A stretch of DNA of 64,000 nucleotides from Salinivirgaceae bacterium (GTDB lineage: Bacteria > Bacteroidota > Bacteroidia > Bacteroidales > SZUA-534), in assembly GCA_016284875.1 (NCBI GenBank), contig JAEEPS010000001.1, positions 62,001 to 126,000 on the forward strand, read 5' to 3'. The notes beneath the pieces were generated by a model, which did no database searches, was not told where the DNA came from, and worked only from the letters and a program-made list of their open reading frames with translations. Of this stretch, positions 17,850 through 25,484 are shown in pieces; position 1 is the stretch's first letter; each line of letters opens with the position of its first letter. The position numbers and the translations under genes are program-made.

Positions 17850-20003
17850 TTAATTGCTAAACTTCATCTCTCCAATCAAGTTTTGCGCATTAAAATACTT
17901 GTCGAGAATAAGCAGCACGTAGCGGATGTCGACAACAATGCACTTCTGCAGTTCGGGTTCAAAGATGATGTCGCCGCTCATCGACTCCCAGTTGCCATCG
18001 AAGGCAAGGCCGATGAGTTCGCCGCGAGCGTTCATGACGGGGCTGCCCGAGTTACCGCCGGTGATATCGTTGTTGGTTGTAAAGCAGACGTTCAGCGTGC
18101 CGTCAGGGTTGGCGTAGCGGCCGTAATCTTTCTTCTGCCAAATCTCTTTAAGTTTGGCCGGAACGTTGAACTCGCGCACTGTCGGGTCCTCCTTCTCCAT
18201 CACGCCGTCGAGTGTTGTTTTATAATCGTAAGTGACGGCATCGGCAGGATGGTAGCCGCCTATGGTGCCGTAGGTCAAGCGCATGGTGCTATTGGCGTCG
18301 GGGCTGAAGAGTTTGTCGGGCTGCATTTCCATCAGTCCGGCCACAAACAAGCGCATTCCTTCAGACAGTTTATCCTCGCCGTTATAGCAGAGGCCGCTAA
18401 TAAAGCCGTATTTTTCGTAGATATCATTTCCTGCCTGCAGAATCGGGTCGTTTTTCATTGCACTCTCATTCGGTTTGTTCATGAAAGCATCGAATTTGGC
18501 CTTATCGCAGAAAACTGACTTTGCAAAGGCATCATCAACAAACTTGTCAATATTCCCTTTGTATTTACCTAATACTGTTTTGGTTATGTATTCGGGATAG
18601 AATTCTGGCTGCACTTTTTTAATGAACAACCGAATCATCTCTTTAGTTGTCTGGCGGTCAACCTCGCGGTTATAATCCTTGAAGAAATCGTTGGCTCTTT
18701 CCACAACCATTTCTCTTATTTCGGCGGCATTTTCGGTTTTAGGGTTTGAAAGTTTCTTCAAACCCGATGCTAGCCTAACGGCGAAATATGCCGATTCAAA
18801 ACCATACAACTGCGATTCAACCAAATATGTAATAGCCTCATTGTAAGCGCGATTCTGCATCACTCCGTCCTCAATAAGGTCGAGAGCACGGCCGTATTTG
18901 GCTTTGCGGGCAGCATCGGCATTCACCCATTTCGTGAATTCAGCCTCCTGCTCGCGTTTCTTGTCGACAACGTGCAGGCGCTTTAGGCTGCGGTTCTGGC
19001 CGATGGAGTATTTCCAATAGTTCGACGACCTTGCATATTTCGACGCATACTGAATGCGGATTTTCTCGTCGTTATCCATGAATTTTGCCCAAGAGTCTTG
19101 TTTTACGCCACGCACCGTAGCACGCGCGTCGTTTACGGCTGTCATCTCCGATTCGGTCTCCCACGACGAGAAATAGCGGTCGGTTGAGCCGGGATAGCCC
19201 ATCACAAAGGCAAAATCGTTCTCTTTGTATCCGCCAAGCGATATGGGCAGAAAATGCTTCGGATGGTAAGGAATGTTCTCTTCGGAATAATCAGCCGGAG
19301 TGCTGTCGGGAGCGCAGTAGACACGGAACATTGAGAAATCGCCCGTGTGGCGCGGCCACATCCAGTTGTCGGTGTCGGCACCATATTTTCCAACCGACTC
19401 GGGCGGAGCGGCAACAAGCCGAACATCGTTATAAATCTCATACACAAACAGATAGTAATAATTACCATGCAGCATTCCTTCCACTTCGGCCGAGAAGAGC
19501 GTGCTGTCGGTGGCAAGAGTGATAATGGAATCGCACATTACATCGACGATTGAGTCGCGTGTCTCCTCATTTGTGCCATCGGGTATCTGGCTCAGAATCT
19601 TCTCGGTAACATCCTCAACTCTGACCAGCAACCATGCCGACTTGCCGGGATTTGGCAGTTCTTCGGCTTTGGTTCGAGCCACGAATCCATTGGTCAGCAG
19701 GTCGTTCTCAACTGTGCTGTGGCTCTGAATCTCGTCGTATCCACAGTGGTGGTTGGTCATTATCAGACCGTCGGCCGAAACGAACGATGCCGTGCAACTG
19801 CCGCCATCGAGAGCAATAATGGCGTCTTTTACACAAGCATGGTTGATGCTGTAAATGTCGTCGGCTGTGAGTTTGAAGCCAAGATCGGTCATTGTGGCCA
19901 TATTTTTTTCAAGAAGAACGGGCAGCCACATTCCCTCATCGGCGCGCGACAGAAGCGGGCTTGCCATCAATGCTGAAATCAGCAGAAAAGATAATTTTCG
20001 CAT
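17850..20003 (-). CDS. S46 family dipeptidyl-peptidase, DPP7-like
   Basis: Periplasmic serine peptidase that releases dipeptides from oligopeptides, used by asaccharolytic and gut Bacteroidota. Seen in 717 residues: signal peptide (about 1-21), the His block TNHHCGYDEIQSHS with catalytic His near 86, the Asp block DNWMWPRHTGDF near 225, and GGNSGSP with the catalytic Ser at 652. Eighteen residues after that Ser, at the position that decides specificity, is Gly 670 (AFDGNWE); in Porphyromonas this is Gly in DPP7 (hydrophobic P1) and Arg in DPP11 (acidic P1). I therefore infer DPP7-type specificity. Length fits the family. Confidence 0.93.
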   Translation of the reverse strand: MRKLSFLLISALMASPLLSRADEGMWLPVLLEKNMATMTDLGFKLTADDIYSINHACVKDAIIALDGGSCTASFVSADGLIMTNHHCGYDEIQSHSTVENDLLTNGFVARTKAEELPNPGKSAWLLVRVEDVTEKILSQIPDGTNEETRDSIVDVMCDSIITLATDSTLFSAEVEGMLHGNYYYLFVYEIYNDVRLVAAPPESVGKYGADTDNWMWPRHTGDFSMFRVYCAPDSTPADYSEENIPYHPKHFLPISLGGYKENDFAFVMGYPGSTDRYFSSWETESEMTAVNDARATVRGVKQDSWAKFMDNDEKIRIQYASKYARSSNYWKYSIGQNRSLKRLHVVDKKREQEAEFTKWVNADAARKAKYGRALDLIEDGVMQNRAYNEAITYLVESQLYGFESAYFAVRLASGLKKLSNPKTENAAEIREMVVERANDFFKDYNREVDRQTTKEMIRLFIKKVQPEFYPEYITKTVLGKYKGNIDKFVDDAFAKSVFCDKAKFDAFMNKPNESAMKNDPILQAGNDIYEKYGFISGLCYNGEDKLSEGMRLFVAGLMEMQPDKLFSPDANSTMRLTYGTIGGYHPADAVTYDYKTTLDGVMEKEDPTVREFNVPAKLKEIWQKKDYGRYANPDGTLNVCFTTNNDITGGNSGSPVMNARGELIGLAFDGNWESMSGDIIFEPELQKCIVVDIRYVLLILDKYFNAQNLIGEMKFSN

Positions 20004-20025
20004 AATTTTAGTATAAATTTTGCGC

Positions 20026-20033
20026 CAAATGTA
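20026..20033 (-). promoter_or_regulatory. Likely promoter of the S46 peptidase
   Basis: TACATTTG on the minus strand is an exact TAnnTTTG box 22 bases before the peptidase ATG. No clear -33 element. It stands back to back with the queF promoter. Confidence 0.5.
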
Positions 20034-20045
20034 GGGATTTTTGGT

Positions 20046-20081
20046 GTTGGATGGCTGTTTAAGTAAATCTTCCTATCTTTG
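20046..20081 (+). promoter_or_regulatory. queF-queCDE promoter
   Basis: TATCTTTG at 20074-20081 is an exact and typical Bacteroidota -7 box. A GTTGG at 20047-20051 is a fair -33 element. Transcription would start near 20088 and give a leader of about 40 bases before queF. Confidence 0.7.
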
Positions 20082-20092
20082 CACCCGCAAAA

Positions 20093-20120
20093 AGAGCTTT
20101 CAGTTTTTCCTCTAAAACTA
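20093..20120 (+). promoter_or_regulatory. Possible preQ1-like leader of queF
   Basis: The short leader can form AGAG/CTCT (20093-20096 with 20110-20113), and the loop AGTTTT (20102-20107) is exactly complementary to AAAACT (20114-20119) in the A-rich tail. A hairpin whose loop pairs with an A-rich tail just before the start codon is the layout of a class I preQ1 riboswitch, and the genes make preQ1. The known loop consensus (GGUUC ... ACCC) is not clearly matched, so this is a suggestion only. Confidence 0.25.
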
Positions 20121-20128
20121 AAAACGAT

Positions 20129-20599
20129 ATGAGAACACAAGAAGAATTGGCAGGTGTAACCCTGTTGGGCGACAAACGGACGGAATATCCGACCGACTAC
20201 GCGCCGCAAATGCTTGAGACGTTCGTCAACAAGCACCCCGAGAACGATTATCTGGTAACGCTGAACTGCCCCGAGTTCACCACGCTCTGCCCCAAAACCG
20301 GGCAGCCCGATTTCGCGCACATTGTCATCAACTACATTCCCGGCGAGCGAATGGTTGAGAGCAAGTCGCTGAAACTCTATCTGTTCAGTTTCCGCAACCA
20401 CGGCGATTTTCACGAGGACTGCATCAACATTATTATGAAAGACCTTGTGGCGCTGATGCAGCCGCGATACCTTGAGGTTTACGGCATTTTCACGCCGCGC
20501 GGCGGAATATCAATCTACCCGTTCGCCAACTACGCCGATGATGCTCATCAAGCATTGAAGCAGCAGCGTTTGCTGGCGCAGATGAATCGTACATTTTAA
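20129..20599 (+). CDS. queF: NADPH-dependent preQ0 reductase
   Basis: Reduces 7-cyano-7-deazaguanine (preQ0) to preQ1 in queuosine synthesis. Seen in 156 residues, the short single-domain form: the nucleophile Cys 54 in [11 protein letters not shown], the family motif [13 protein letters not shown], and the following HGDFHEDC block. It heads the queF-queC-queD-queE cluster, with its own promoter and short leader. GTP cyclohydrolase and the later steps (tgt, queA) are not in the window. Confidence 0.97.
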   Translation: MRTQEELAGVTLLGDKRTEYPTDYAPQMLETFVNKHPENDYLVTLNCPEFTTLCPKTGQPDFAHIVINYIPGERMVESKSLKLYLFSFRNHGDFHEDCINIIMKDLVALMQPRYLEVYGIFTPRGGISIYPFANYADDAHQALKQQRLLAQMNRTF

Positions 20600-20611
20600 A
20601 CCGCCATTGCT

Positions 20612-21277
20612 ATGAAAGACAGCCTTCTGATACTGTCCGGCGGAATGGACAGCACAACGTTACTATATGAGTATCAAAACGATATAGCGCTTGCAGTATC
20701 GTTCGACTATGGCAGCAATCACAACGCCGACGAGATACCGTTTGCCGAATATCACTGCAAAAAGTTGGGAATCAAGCACACAACCGTGCGGCTCGATTTC
20801 TTCAAGCAGTATTTCCGCAGTTCGCTGCTCGAGGGCGCCGATGCCATTCCCGAGGGTACTTACGCCGATGAGAATATGAAATCGACAGTGGTGCCGTTCC
20901 GTAACGGAATAATGCTTGCGGTGGCCGCCGGAATGGCCGAGACTGCCGGGCTCAAGCATGTGATGATGGCCAACCACAGCGGCGACCACGCCATCTATCC
21001 CGACTGCCGTCCGCAGTTTGCCGACGCTATGAGCCGCGCCATCGAGGCTGGAACCTACGAGGGCATAACGCTGCTCACGCCGTACACCAACATCTCGAAG
21101 GCCGACATCTCCCGAAAGGGTAAACTTTTGGGTGTCGATTACTCGAAAACGTGGAGTTGCTACAAGGGCGGTGCCGTTCACTGCGGCCGCTGCGCCACCT
21201 GCATCGAGCGCAAAGAGGCTCTACGACTGGCGGGAATTGAAGATACAACGGAGTATGAAGATTCGGTGAATCGTTAA
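20612..21277 (+). CDS. queC: 7-cyano-7-deazaguanine synthase
   Basis: ATP- and ammonia-dependent enzyme making preQ0 from 7-carboxy-7-deazaguanine. Seen in 221 residues: the PP-loop LSGGMDSTT near the N terminus and the zinc-binding cysteines SCYKGGAVHCGRCATC at about 188-203. Starts 12 bases after queF. Length normal. Confidence 0.97.
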   Translation: MKDSLLILSGGMDSTTLLYEYQNDIALAVSFDYGSNHNADEIPFAEYHCKKLGIKHTTVRLDFFKQYFRSSLLEGADAIPEGTYADENMKSTVVPFRNGIMLAVAAGMAETAGLKHVMMANHSGDHAIYPDCRPQFADAMSRAIEAGTYEGITLLTPYTNISKADISRKGKLLGVDYSKTWSCYKGGAVHCGRCATCIERKEALRLAGIEDTTEYEDSVNR

Positions 21278-21365
21278 ACTGGTGAATTGGTGAATCGACT
21301 ATAAAAAACTAACACCACATTTAACTTAAAACTTTAAATCATATAACTTAAAAACCATTTTTCCA
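21278..21365. repeat. Gap with GGTGAATC repeat pieces
   Basis: Between queC and queD lie AACTGGTGAATTGGTGAATC and AACTTAAAACTTTAAATC-type units like those in the gaps at 9.4, 13.5, 16.4 and 30.3 kb. No gene and no clear terminator. Confidence 0.5.
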
Positions 21366-21701
21366 ATGTTTTATGTATCGAAACGACTAGAAATTTCATC
21401 GGCCCACAAGTTGAGCCTGCCATATCAGAGCAAGTGCACAAGTCTGCACGGCCACAACTGGATTGTAACCGTTTATTGCAAGGCTGAAAAACTGAACGCC
21501 GACGGTATGGTTGTCGATTTTTCACGCATCAAAAGCGTCATCGTCGATCAACTCGACCACAAGGTGATTAACGACGTGCTGGGCGACATCAACCCGACGG
21601 CCGAGAATCTGGCCTATTGGATTTGTCAGCAGATTGAGAACTGCTACAAGGTGACCGTGCAGGAAACCGAAGGGAACATTGCCACATATGAGAAGGATTA
21701 A
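21366..21701 (+). CDS. queD: 6-carboxytetrahydropterin synthase
   Basis: Converts dihydroneopterin triphosphate to 6-carboxytetrahydropterin, the second step of queuosine synthesis. Seen in 111 residues: SSAHKLSLP with the first zinc His, CTSLHGHNW with the catalytic Cys and two more zinc His, LDHKVIND, and the C-terminal PTAENLAYWI with Glu. Length is that of the short bacterial QueD. The end overlaps queE by 14 bases. Confidence 0.95.
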   Translation: MFYVSKRLEISSAHKLSLPYQSKCTSLHGHNWIVTVYCKAEKLNADGMVVDFSRIKSVIVDQLDHKVINDVLGDINPTAENLAYWICQQIENCYKVTVQETEGNIATYEKD

Positions 21702-22239
21702 CGAGATTTTCGAAAGCCTTCAGGGCGAGGGATTCCACACAGGCACGCCGGCTGTTTTTGTGCGCTTCTCGGGCTGCAATCTTGCCTGCCCCTTCTGCGA
21801 CACCGACCACAGCGCCTTCACCACTATGACCGACGAGCAGATAGCCGCCGCTGTGGCGCAGTTCAAGCCCGAATTGGTGGTGCTCACTGGCGGCGAACCC
21901 GGACTGCAAGTGTCTGACCGGCTGATTGATTTGCTGCACGCTGAAGGTCGCATGGTTGCCATCGAAACCAACGGCACCTGTCCGTTGCCCGCCGGAATCG
22001 ACTGGGTGACGGTTTCGCCAAAAGAGGGCAGCACCCCCGTGCTCACCGCAGCCAACGAGGTGAAAGTTGTATTTCAGGCTGATACCGATGTTGAGAAATG
22101 GCTCGCACAAATTGCTGCCGACCATTATTTCCTTCAACCTTGCTCGTGCAAGAACACAACAGAGACTATAGCCTACATTATGGAACACCCGCATTGGCGG
22201 CTCTCGGTGCAGACACATAAATATTTGGGAATTCAATAG
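21688..22239 (+). CDS. queE: 7-carboxy-7-deazaguanine synthase
   Basis: Radical SAM enzyme that turns carboxytetrahydropterin into 7-carboxy-7-deazaguanine. Seen: the cluster motif CNLACPFC (C-x3-C-x2-C) and TGGEPGLQ, with the conserved N terminus INEIFESLQGEG. I start at the ATG at 21688 (183 residues), inside the end of queD, rather than the TTG three codons earlier. It is the last gene of the que cluster. Confidence 0.96.
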   Translation: MRRINEIFESLQGEGFHTGTPAVFVRFSGCNLACPFCDTDHSAFTTMTDEQIAAAVAQFKPELVVLTGGEPGLQVSDRLIDLLHAEGRMVAIETNGTCPLPAGIDWVTVSPKEGSTPVLTAANEVKVVFQADTDVEKWLAQIAADHYFLQPCSCKNTTETIAYIMEHPHWRLSVQTHKYLGIQ

Positions 22240-22267
22240 TAGCTATTGAGATAGCAAGCGGCTATTT

Positions 22268-22987
22268 TCAATAGAAATCCTCGTCCATTCCTTCTTTCGG
22301 AATGTAGTATTCTTTCTCTTCTTCAGTGCGTTGCGGCCTAATATTGAAAATCAAACCAACAGAACAACTTAATTCCGAAATACGCGACGCTTGAATGCCG
22401 TTAGGCTGTTTTTTGAAAATATTCTGTCCTCCGGCAAGTTGCAAATCGTAGCGCACATCGGTAAGAACCGAAAAACGACTGTTCATATTTATTCTGAAAC
22501 CCAATCCCACTTTATTGCCAAAATCAAGTTTACGGATTTTTTGATTGTACATGTCGTAAAGATCATGTTCGATTATAAAGTTATAGTTCAAATTAGTGGT
22601 CTTTTCGTTTTGTTTTACAGCAAAGTATGGACCAAAACATCCGTAAACGCGAAACTTACCACGACCTATTTCAAAATGCGTCATTAAAGGTATTTCGAGA
22701 TAGGAGATTTCGTGCTTATAGCGTATTGTGTCGCAATCTTTTTCCTTCTCCCGCCAGCCCTTTACTGCATAGTTGATTTCAAGTTGCGCACCGGCATTGC
22801 ACTTATCGTTGAAAATAGCCACCAATCCGAAATTAGGCTCATAGAGATTCACTTGGTTGCCATTGAGTGAGGGCGGTTCGAAATAAACACCATACGCACC
22901 GTAGCCGGCTCTTACTCCGACTGACAACTGACCGAAAACCTGTATGGTGGTCAGAATCGCTATTGCAAGTATGATGGTGCGCTTCAT
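22268..22987 (-). CDS. Outer membrane beta-barrel protein (PorT-like fold)
   Basis: Probably an eight-stranded outer-membrane barrel. From the ATG at 22987 it has 239 residues with a signal peptide MKRTIILAIAILTTIQVFG, and alternating strands such as LSVGVRAGYGAYG, GKFRVYGCFGPYFAV, KVGLGFRINMNSRFSVL and SCSVGLIFNI. The family resembles porin-like/PorT domains of Bacteroidota. It ends with an acidic tail. It is convergent with queE and separated from the sensor upstream by a terminator. Confidence 0.75.
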   Translation of the reverse strand: MKRTIILAIAILTTIQVFGQLSVGVRAGYGAYGVYFEPPSLNGNQVNLYEPNFGLVAIFNDKCNAGAQLEINYAVKGWREKEKDCDTIRYKHEISYLEIPLMTHFEIGRGKFRVYGCFGPYFAVKQNEKTTNLNYNFIIEHDLYDMYNQKIRKLDFGNKVGLGFRINMNSRFSVLTDVRYDLQLAGGQNIFKKQPNGIQASRISELSCSVGLIFNIRPQRTEEEKEYYIPKEGMDEDFY

Positions 22988-23016
22988 TGTCAAATAAACG
23001 TGCCAAAACTACAAGA

Positions 23017-23059
23017 AAAAACGGCATCTGCCAATGTTTTGTTGCGCAGTGCCGTTTTT
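23017..23059. terminator. Strong bidirectional terminator
   Basis: AAAAACGGCA (23017-23026) pairs with TGCCGTTTTT (23050-23059) and an inner CTGC/GCAG extends the stem. It lies 30 bases past the stop of the sensor gene on the minus strand, before the outer-membrane barrel gene. Confidence 0.88.
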
Positions 23060-23089
23060 GTGGTCATTTACCTTTGGCAACAACTCTTT

Positions 23090-25456
23090 TTATTGTGCCG
23101 TAATATCATCAACATTATGTTCCTTCATGTATGCCTGAAGTTCAAGTTTGAGTCTTTCTTTGAGGTCGTCTTCCTTGTTTTTACTGATCGACACAACTAT
23201 CACTCGATACGGCTCCTCATCTTTATACACTACTTTGTAATATTCCTCAGTATGGAAAACATTGCCTCTGATTGTCGAAATCTGCTGCCGTTGGCCCTTG
23301 CCGCTTGCCAGCACTTTCTTCCAGAAGGTGCCGAATGCATCGGCCACTGAATCGTCCTGAGCAACAACGGTAATATATGGGAACCCGGCAAGATTATCGC
23401 TGTTGATGCCGTAGAACGACGACATCTGGCCAGACATGCTAATAATGTTGCCTTCCAAATCCAACTCTGCTGTCATCAGGCCATCGCGGAATGCGTTAAT
23501 CTGCGAGTCGAGCGCCTCCTGCCGTTTTGTGGCCTCCTCCTGGGTGGCTTGCATCTCTTCCAGATTCTGACGCATCTCCTCCTCGTGCTGCGACAACTCT
23601 TCGGCCTGCTCGTTCGACTGTTCAAGCAGGTGCGCGTTGTGAATGTTGGTGTTGACACTTGATATAACCGAAGCAATATTCTCACATAGTTTTTCGATGA
23701 ACTCTATCTTATATTGCTCAATGTGGTTATACGACACAAGTTCCAATATGCCATAAATCTCATCGTTTACAACCATAGGCACAATCAGCAGGTTGCTTGG
23801 CTTGTGCGCTTCCTTCTTACCTTGCGTAAACGAAACATAACTTTCCGGAATGTCTTCAAGATAGATGCACTTCTGCTCGTCTATCACACGGCCAAATATG
23901 CCGTCCCGGTCAGTTATTGTACTATCGAGCATTATTTGTTTGCCATAGGCTATGGCAGCCTTGTTCTCGAACTTCAACTCTTCGCTATACTGCTCCTCAA
24001 CCTTGAAATACATGGCACCCTGCACAATATCAACATACTGCAGAAGTTGCGAAAGCAGATTGTAGGCGAAATCATTAATGTTATCGTTATCCTGACGAAT
24101 AATCTCGCCAAAGTTTGCCAGACCATGAGTAACCCAGTTGCGCTGGCCGTCCAATATTTTTTTCTTGTCCTCCTCCTCTTTTGCCAGAATAAGACTTTTC
24201 TGCATGGTTTTCAACGATTCGCCAAGAGTGTCGCCATCGCTAAGCAAATTATATTCTGTTTCGAGATTGCCCTTTCCGATTTCACCAGCAAAGTCCACTG
24301 ATGCCTGAAGGCTGTCGAACAGATTGTCGAGCGAATTTGTAAGGTCGGTTATCTCGCTTTCAAACACCACGTCCTTCTTTTCTTCCTTATCAATAATACC
24401 GAGCGAAAGATGGGCCAACTTGTTGTTGATCTGTACAATAGAGTTCGATATGTTTCGTGCCACAATCGATATTACAATCGACAGCAGAATAAAGCCCGCA
24501 AGAATCAATAAAACCACATTGATAAACGACTTGTTAGCCTGTGCCGTTACCAAAGACACCGGTGTTGTTGAAAATGCATACCATGCAGTATTAGGCATGG
24601 CCATTTTCTTGAAAGAACAAATTACGCGTTTTTTGTTGGTGTCATGGCCCACAAAAGTAGTATCGGCAGGCATGCTGTCGAGCGGCATGCTGATGGATGT
24701 TTGTATTGTCCCGATAAGGCTTGCGTCAGAAGAGTAAATATAACGTCCGTTGTTCGAGATGAGGTTTAATACCTCCCCCTCCTCATTTTCTATTTCTGAC
24801 ATTTTCTCCTGAACATAATCAAGAGAAAAATCGATGCCGATAACGCCCACACATTCATCCCAAACAATAATCGGGGCTACGACTGATGTTACAAGCATTG
24901 AATCGCCCGAATTGTAACTGTAAAAATACGGATCAAGCATGGATACGGCCTTCGTGCTACGCGGAATGGTATAAAACTCCTTCTCATAAGGCGGCATTCC
25001 TGTGTTCACCTCTGCTTTAATTTCATCGCCGTCGCGATAGAATGATGGCGAATAACTACCGGTGGCAGTGGCGTCTTCAGCAAGAACATTGTTTTCGTCG
25101 AGTTCGTCGATAGAGTTTGGCTCCCAAATTGACCAGATTGATAAAATGCTGCTGTTTCCGCTTATCACCTCATGAAGCATATTGGTGAAAAACGGGCGTC
25201 GTGCCTCCTCTTCAATGTTCTCATAATCCTGCATGGTTGTGGCAAGAGCCGAAACTATTCTTGTTTTGCTTTCAACCATTCCTTTAGCTCTATTCGACAA
25301 ATTGTTGGTTTTCTGCAGAATATCGGCACTACTCATTTCTTTGGTTATGTCTCTCACCTCAAATCCAACGTATCCGAGTGAAGCCACATATACTAATAGC
25401 GATGCTCCCAAGAAATAGAACATCATTTTTCGGTGTATGCGTTTTTTGAAATTCAT
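23090..25456 (-). CDS. Membrane sensor: Cache, HAMP, GAF, coiled coil, PAS; no output domain
   Basis: Probable signal-sensing protein at the inner membrane. Seen in 788 residues: TM at about 12-33, a double-Cache type periplasmic domain to about 305 (with TGSYSPSFYRDGDEI, IIVWDECVGVIGIDFSLDYV), second TM about 308-332, HAMP-like region with SLGIIDKEEKKDVVFESE, a GAF domain at about 455-605, a coiled coil QHEEEMRQNLEEMQATQEEATKRQ, and a C-terminal PAS domain (about 650-770). No histidine kinase, GGDEF, EAL or methyl-accepting domain follows. It lies 28 bases behind a paralogue of the same layout, so both are likely on one message. Which signal it reads is unknown. Confidence 0.8.
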   Translation of the reverse strand: MNFKKRIHRKMMFYFLGASLLVYVASLGYVGFEVRDITKEMSSADILQKTNNLSNRAKGMVESKTRIVSALATTMQDYENIEEEARRPFFTNMLHEVISGNSSILSIWSIWEPNSIDELDENNVLAEDATATGSYSPSFYRDGDEIKAEVNTGMPPYEKEFYTIPRSTKAVSMLDPYFYSYNSGDSMLVTSVVAPIIVWDECVGVIGIDFSLDYVQEKMSEIENEEGEVLNLISNNGRYIYSSDASLIGTIQTSISMPLDSMPADTTFVGHDTNKKRVICSFKKMAMPNTAWYAFSTTPVSLVTAQANKSFINVVLLILAGFILLSIVISIVARNISNSIVQINNKLAHLSLGIIDKEEKKDVVFESEITDLTNSLDNLFDSLQASVDFAGEIGKGNLETEYNLLSDGDTLGESLKTMQKSLILAKEEEDKKKILDGQRNWVTHGLANFGEIIRQDNDNINDFAYNLLSQLLQYVDIVQGAMYFKVEEQYSEELKFENKAAIAYGKQIMLDSTITDRDGIFGRVIDEQKCIYLEDIPESYVSFTQGKKEAHKPSNLLIVPMVVNDEIYGILELVSYNHIEQYKIEFIEKLCENIASVISSVNTNIHNAHLLEQSNEQAEELSQHEEEMRQNLEEMQATQEEATKRQEALDSQINAFRDGLMTAELDLEGNIISMSGQMSSFYGINSDNLAGFPYITVVAQDDSVADAFGTFWKKVLASGKGQRQQISTIRGNVFHTEEYYKVVYKDEEPYRVIVVSISKNKEDDLKERLKLELQAYMKEHNVDDITAQ

Positions 25457-25484
25457 TGCTGTTCTTTTTTAATGTTTTCGAGAG

